Source: Vigna angularis (lineage: Eukaryota; Streptophyta; Magnoliopsida; Fabales; Fabaceae). Taken from it: a stretch of 64,000 nt of DNA. The stretch is from assembly GCF_016808095.1 (NCBI RefSeq), contig NC_068974.1, positions 34,441,090-34,505,089 on the forward strand, given 5' to 3'. A program made the position numbers and the translations under genes. The notes below the pieces were generated by a model. That model saw only the letters and a program-made list of their open reading frames with translations, was not told where the DNA came from and searched no databases. Shown in pieces: positions 60,421-64,000 of this stretch; positions within the stretch are counted from its first letter, which is position 1, and every line of letters begins with the position of its first letter.

Positions 60421-60463
60421 TCCATGGTCGCAGAGCTTGGAGTTCATAGAGAGAAAGGTAAAC

Positions 60464-60923
60464 ATGGATACCATAGGGAACCAAACACGTCTTTGTAGCA
60501 TAGTCATGTTAATGTTATTGTGCACAATGATCTTCTTCAGCTGCAGTGCTGCTTCTACCAAGGGTATCAACTTCTTTCATACATATTTTCTTTATCGTTA
60601 CTTAAGCTGTAAAATCATTAACAATTTTATTTTACTTCATCGTGTTTGTGATAGTAGCCAGTGAAAGTGAAGAAAGTTTGGTGTCATCAACGGGTAGGCC
60701 TAAGATGCTTATCGGATCAAGTCCACCAACCTGCATTTCCAGGTGTGACAATTGCACACCCTGCAAACCAATTGTTGTACCATTTCCACCTCCTGTTCCA
60801 CTGCAAACCCTCTCTACCTCTGAGCAACTTAACACAGCCTTCCAGCGATCCGATGACTTTGGGCCTCAGGCTGTGATCTGGAAATGCACGTGTGGCGGCA
60901 AGCTGTACGATCCAGATCCATAG
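60464..60923 (+). CDS. EPFL: EPFL-family secreted cysteine-rich peptide, gene D'
   Basis: Exons 60464-60563 and 60658-60923 with a 94-bp GT-AG intron. The 121-aa product appears identical to that of gene D (31378-31837): signal peptide core VMLMLLCTMIFF, GSSPPTCISRCDNCTPC, a 40-residue loop, WKCTCGGKLYDPDP. The whole promoter segment is duplicated with it. Confidence 0.87.
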
Positions 60924-61290
60924 ATTTATCATCATGTTCATGTATTCGTACTGGATATCTAATTTACATTTTACATTAAGTGATATCTTCACATTTAAAT
61001 GTTTGCAATCAGACTATAATTATTCTGTGCTTGGATTTTCTATTTGCTCTTCCATCGCTTGTTTCTTCTTCTGTCTTATGAATTCTTCTTGTCCCCAATG
61101 GTTATTTATTTCTTAGCCCTTTCAACCCGTTCTAAAGTGTAACATTAAAATGATCAAACTGGCACGTTAATTAAGCAACAGTTGTATGTATGTCTATATA
61201 TTTTATGAAAAAAGAGACAATCACGCAAGCTTTTACATAGGCTAACACATCGTATTGAGTGGGAAAAAAATCAAACTGTCCCTGTCAAGT

Positions 61291-61468
61291 TTACATTGTG
61301 ATAGCCACAAGTGCAAGACCTAGTCCAAGTGACACTAACTTTCCGTACTTGGTGATCTTGTCGGTGCCGGAGCTTTGTTCGCGGTGGGATTAACGTGTGA
61401 GGAATCTGAAGAAGACGAGACATCTTTATCAGTTTTAGGTTGTGGAGCCAAGGAGGGAGGCTTTGCAG
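61291..61468 (-). pseudogene. FLA tail fragment beside EPFL gene D'
   Basis: Inverted copy of the FLA tail at 30833-31010; same sequence and same facing orientation toward its EPFL neighbour. Confidence 0.82.
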
Positions 61469-62664
61469 AAATTGTGATGAAAAAGATAAAGAAAAAAGAG
61501 TATAACTTATTGCAGGATTCGTATTGGAACACGGATATGAGATCATAATCTTTTAAGTAATCTTTTAATTTATTCATAAACTTAGTACCTATGATTCTGA
61601 ATAATTGCATATATTCCATTTATATCTGTTTAGTATAATTTTTGCTAAAAGATCTATCACCTTTTCTGTTTGAAAACAATCTCAGGTGCACATACAATTG
61701 GAACCACAGCATATGCTTCTTTATGACTGAAAGACTGTACAACTTTTTTCCAAGTGGTAGAGGATCAGACTCATCAATTATTTCACCACCTCAAACACAA
61801 GTACATGAAGACATTCTTGTGAATTTACATTAAAAAAACTCATGATGTTCCATCTTCCGATCGTGCTTGTAAAAAAGATGACAGTCAAAGGGAAATAAAG
61901 AAGTACTATATATTCTCTTCTACAGAAAAGTAGTGATTCCTCTAAATATTCTCTTTAATGGGATAGTACTGATTCCACCTTTTCAGGGAAGATTGCTCTA
62001 TGACATCTCCAACATATATAACCAAAAGAAATTAACAATGTCTCTCTCAAAACACCCATAATTCAAAAATATTATTCTATCTTTTTCACACCTTCGTTCG
62101 TAAACACGACCAGAATGTTGTGTAATGCTGCCAACCACTGTCTAGTTAAAAACAGAATGAAATTTAATACAATACTCACCGAGGAAATAATTTGAACATT
62201 TCTCCATTGTCCTTACATTCTCTCTCATGGCCAAAACTTTCCAGAAACGACTGAAATCTCATTCACAGGATTAATTACCAAAAGAAAAAAGAGTAAACAT
62301 TTAATCAATATAATTGTTTTATAACCTTTGCCGCAAATTAATATTATACTAAAAAATCTAGGGCGTGTTTATAAGGTTATCTTTAATAAAAAAAATTACT
62401 AAACTAGTACTTTGATAATATTAATTCTTTATTAAAACACATTTGGAATATTTCCTATGGAAAAAATTGCAGTAAAGGAATTTAGTAATACTTTTATAAA
62501 TGTAATTATTATTATCAGGTAAAAATGATACTAAAAATTACTAGTAAGATAAAGCAATTAGTATTTATAAAATGCTATTAAATCATTCATAACATTATTT
62601 GGTTATAGGATTTTATAATATTATTTTTTATTTTTAATTAAGAGTAGGAAGTTGAGAATTTGGT
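61469..62664. other. intergenic region between FLA tail and EPFL gene C'
   Basis: Inverted copy of 29640-30832; no supported gene. Confidence 0.5.
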
Positions 62665-62672
62665 TATATAAA
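62665..62672 (+). promoter_or_regulatory. TATA box of EPFL gene C'
   Basis: TATATAAA, about 77 bases before the ATG; equivalent to 29629-29636 for gene C. Confidence 0.55.
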
Positions 62673-62741
62673 TACATGGTCGGAGAGTGAAGAACAGAAG
62701 GCAACCTTGAATAATTTGGAGTTGTTAGAGAGGAAGGAAAC

Positions 62742-63342
62742 ATGGATACCACAGTGAACCAAACTCGTCTTTGTAGTAAGGTCTTGTTATTGATATTATT
62801 TTACACACTGATCTTCAACAGCAGTGCTGCTTCTACCAAGGGTATCAGTTTCTTTCATAGATCTATACTCTTTGTTATTATTTAAACTGTCATTTTGGCT
62901 ATAAAATCATTAACTTTTATATAATTGTATTCAAAAACGATTATTTGCCACGTCTAAACCTTTTATATTTATTTGATATTATCCTTTCTTAATGTTTTTT
63001 TTTCTTTTTAAAATATAAAAATTTACACTTTTATAATTATTTTATCTTATGTTCCGTGTTAAATGAACGTAGAAAGTATCATGAAACAAAACTTAATTTG
63101 ACCTCATCATGGCAGATAGTGAAATTGAAGAAAGTTTGGTGTCATCAACGGGTAGGCCTAAGATGGTTATAGGATCAAGACCACCAACCTGTTTTTTGAG
63201 GTGTGAGAACTGCACACCGTGCAAACCAATCGTTGTACCATTGCCACCTGTTCTGACGCAAACAGACTCTGCTTCCGAGCACAGCGAACCTAAACCTGAG
63301 GTCTGGAAATGCATGTGTGACGGCAAGCTGTACAACTTATAG
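62742..63342 (+). CDS. EPFL: EPFL-family secreted cysteine-rich peptide, gene C'
   Basis: Exons 62742-62841 and 63116-63342 with a 274-bp GT-AG intron. The 108-aa product matches gene C: signal peptide, GSRPPTCFLRCENCTPC, 29-residue loop, WKCMCDGKLYNL. An in-frame stop upstream of the ATG rules out a longer amino terminus and supports the MDT start used for all copies. Confidence 0.87.
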
Positions 63343-63777
63343 ATTCATTATTGTGTATTCATACTGATACCGAATTTGCATTTTACATGAAATAAGTGAT
63401 AAATGTGTGTAATAAGAGTATAATTATTCTTTGCTTGGATTTTTATTTTGCGCTTCCATCGCTTGTTTGTTCTTATGTCTTATGAATTCTTTTGGCTCCA
63501 ATGGGGATTTATTTCTTTGCTTAGGAGTAAACCATTCTAAAGTGTATTATCAAATGATAAAAGTAGCACATTATTAGTTTGCAAGTTCTAAAAGACAAAA
63601 TCTAAGAAGACTATTTGCTGTGTGTTCTACGTTATATTTTATGAAAAAGAGAGACAATCATGCAAGCCTTTTACATAAGCTAACACATCGTACTGAATGA
63701 GAAACAAAATAGGAACATACATAAAAGGAACATGCGTGGTTTAAAGAACGAAAAAAATCCACATGTCTCCGTCATGT

Positions 63778-63948
63778 TTACATGGTGGTAGCCACAACTG
63801 CAAGCCCTAGTCCAAGTGGCACTGACTTTTCGTAGATAATGATTCATCTTTTTCAGCTTTAGGTGACTTTGATGCGTCAGTTGAAGATTCTAGAGCCAAT
63901 GAGGGAGGCTTTGCATGTGCCACAATAAAAATGTCCAAAGGAAGAAAT
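63778..63948 (-). pseudogene. FLA tail fragment beside EPFL gene C'
   Basis: Inverted counterpart of the tail at 25571-25742 ('gaggctttgcatgtgccacaataaaaatgtccaaaggaag'). It shows that C', like B and D, had an FLA 3' end as convergent neighbour; gene C has lost its own. Confidence 0.8.
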
Positions 63949-64000
63949 ATTGTCCTATATTCTAATAAATTTTTTAATTATTCATTCTATTAATATAAAT

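Larger units (their letters stand above)
59632..63571. repeat. right arm of large inverted duplication
   Basis: Reverse-complement copy of 28729-32671 with only a few visible differences (for example around 59825 and 63445). It carries EPFL genes D' and C' on the plus strand and an FLA tail on the minus strand. Beyond 63571 the match to the left arm stops but continues, inverted, with the DNA left of EPFL gene B (25520-25950) up to the window end, so this arm preserves a flank that the left arm lost at its retroelement junction. Confidence 0.93.

Overview
This is a window of AT-rich plant nuclear DNA, most likely from a phaseoloid legume such as the soybean, bean or cowpea group. The evidence is spliced genes with GT-AG introns, plant cell-wall gene families, plant transposons (CACTA, Mutator-like, LTR elements with an initiator-tRNA-Met primer site), and a retroelement tail rich in the TAATCGATTA palindrome that I associate with legume genomes. 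The species call is inference.

Layout. (1) 1-14.2 kb: four intact single-exon fasciclin-like arabinogalactan protein genes (FLA, single-fasciclin group resembling FLA11/FLA12), all on the plus strand, followed by a fifth copy ruined by stops and frameshifts. (2) 14.64-20.87 kb: a complete non-autonomous CACTA transposon with 3-bp target duplications that carries an exon fragment of organellar DNA gyrase subunit B. (3) 21.8 kb: a truncated oleosin with seed-type RY promoter boxes. (4) 24.2-31.9 kb: four two-exon genes for small secreted six-cysteine peptides of the EPIDERMAL PATTERNING FACTOR-LIKE (EPFL) family on the minus strand, one EPFL pseudogene, several FLA tail fragments, and a retroelement-derived block. 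(5) 32.7-42.3 kb: gene-poor DNA with broken duplicate flanks ('ghost' loci), LTR remnants, microsatellites and a domain-less FLA relic. (6) 43.1-47.5 kb: two more intact FLA genes, inverted and direct, separated by a small Mutator-like element. (7) 50.3-56.3 kb: a complete 19-exon beta-galactosidase gene (GH35, BGAL8-like, 837 aa) with a C-terminal SUEL lectin domain. (8) 56.63-59.42 kb: a young LTR element that encodes only Gag (TR-GAG type). (9) 59.63-64.0 kb: an inverted, almost identical copy of the 28.7-32.7 kb EPFL segment, giving two further EPFL genes on the plus strand.

How it fits together. The recurring unit is a convergent pair: an FLA gene (plus) whose 3' end faces an EPFL gene (minus). 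It has been copied directly and in inverted orientation; in most copies the FLA partner is reduced to its tail and in some the EPFL gene is lost. FLA proteins and beta-galactosidase both act in the cell wall or apoplast, and EPFL peptides are secreted ligands, but co-function of the cluster is not shown by the sequence. FLA promoters share AC-type MYB boxes typical of secondary-wall genes.
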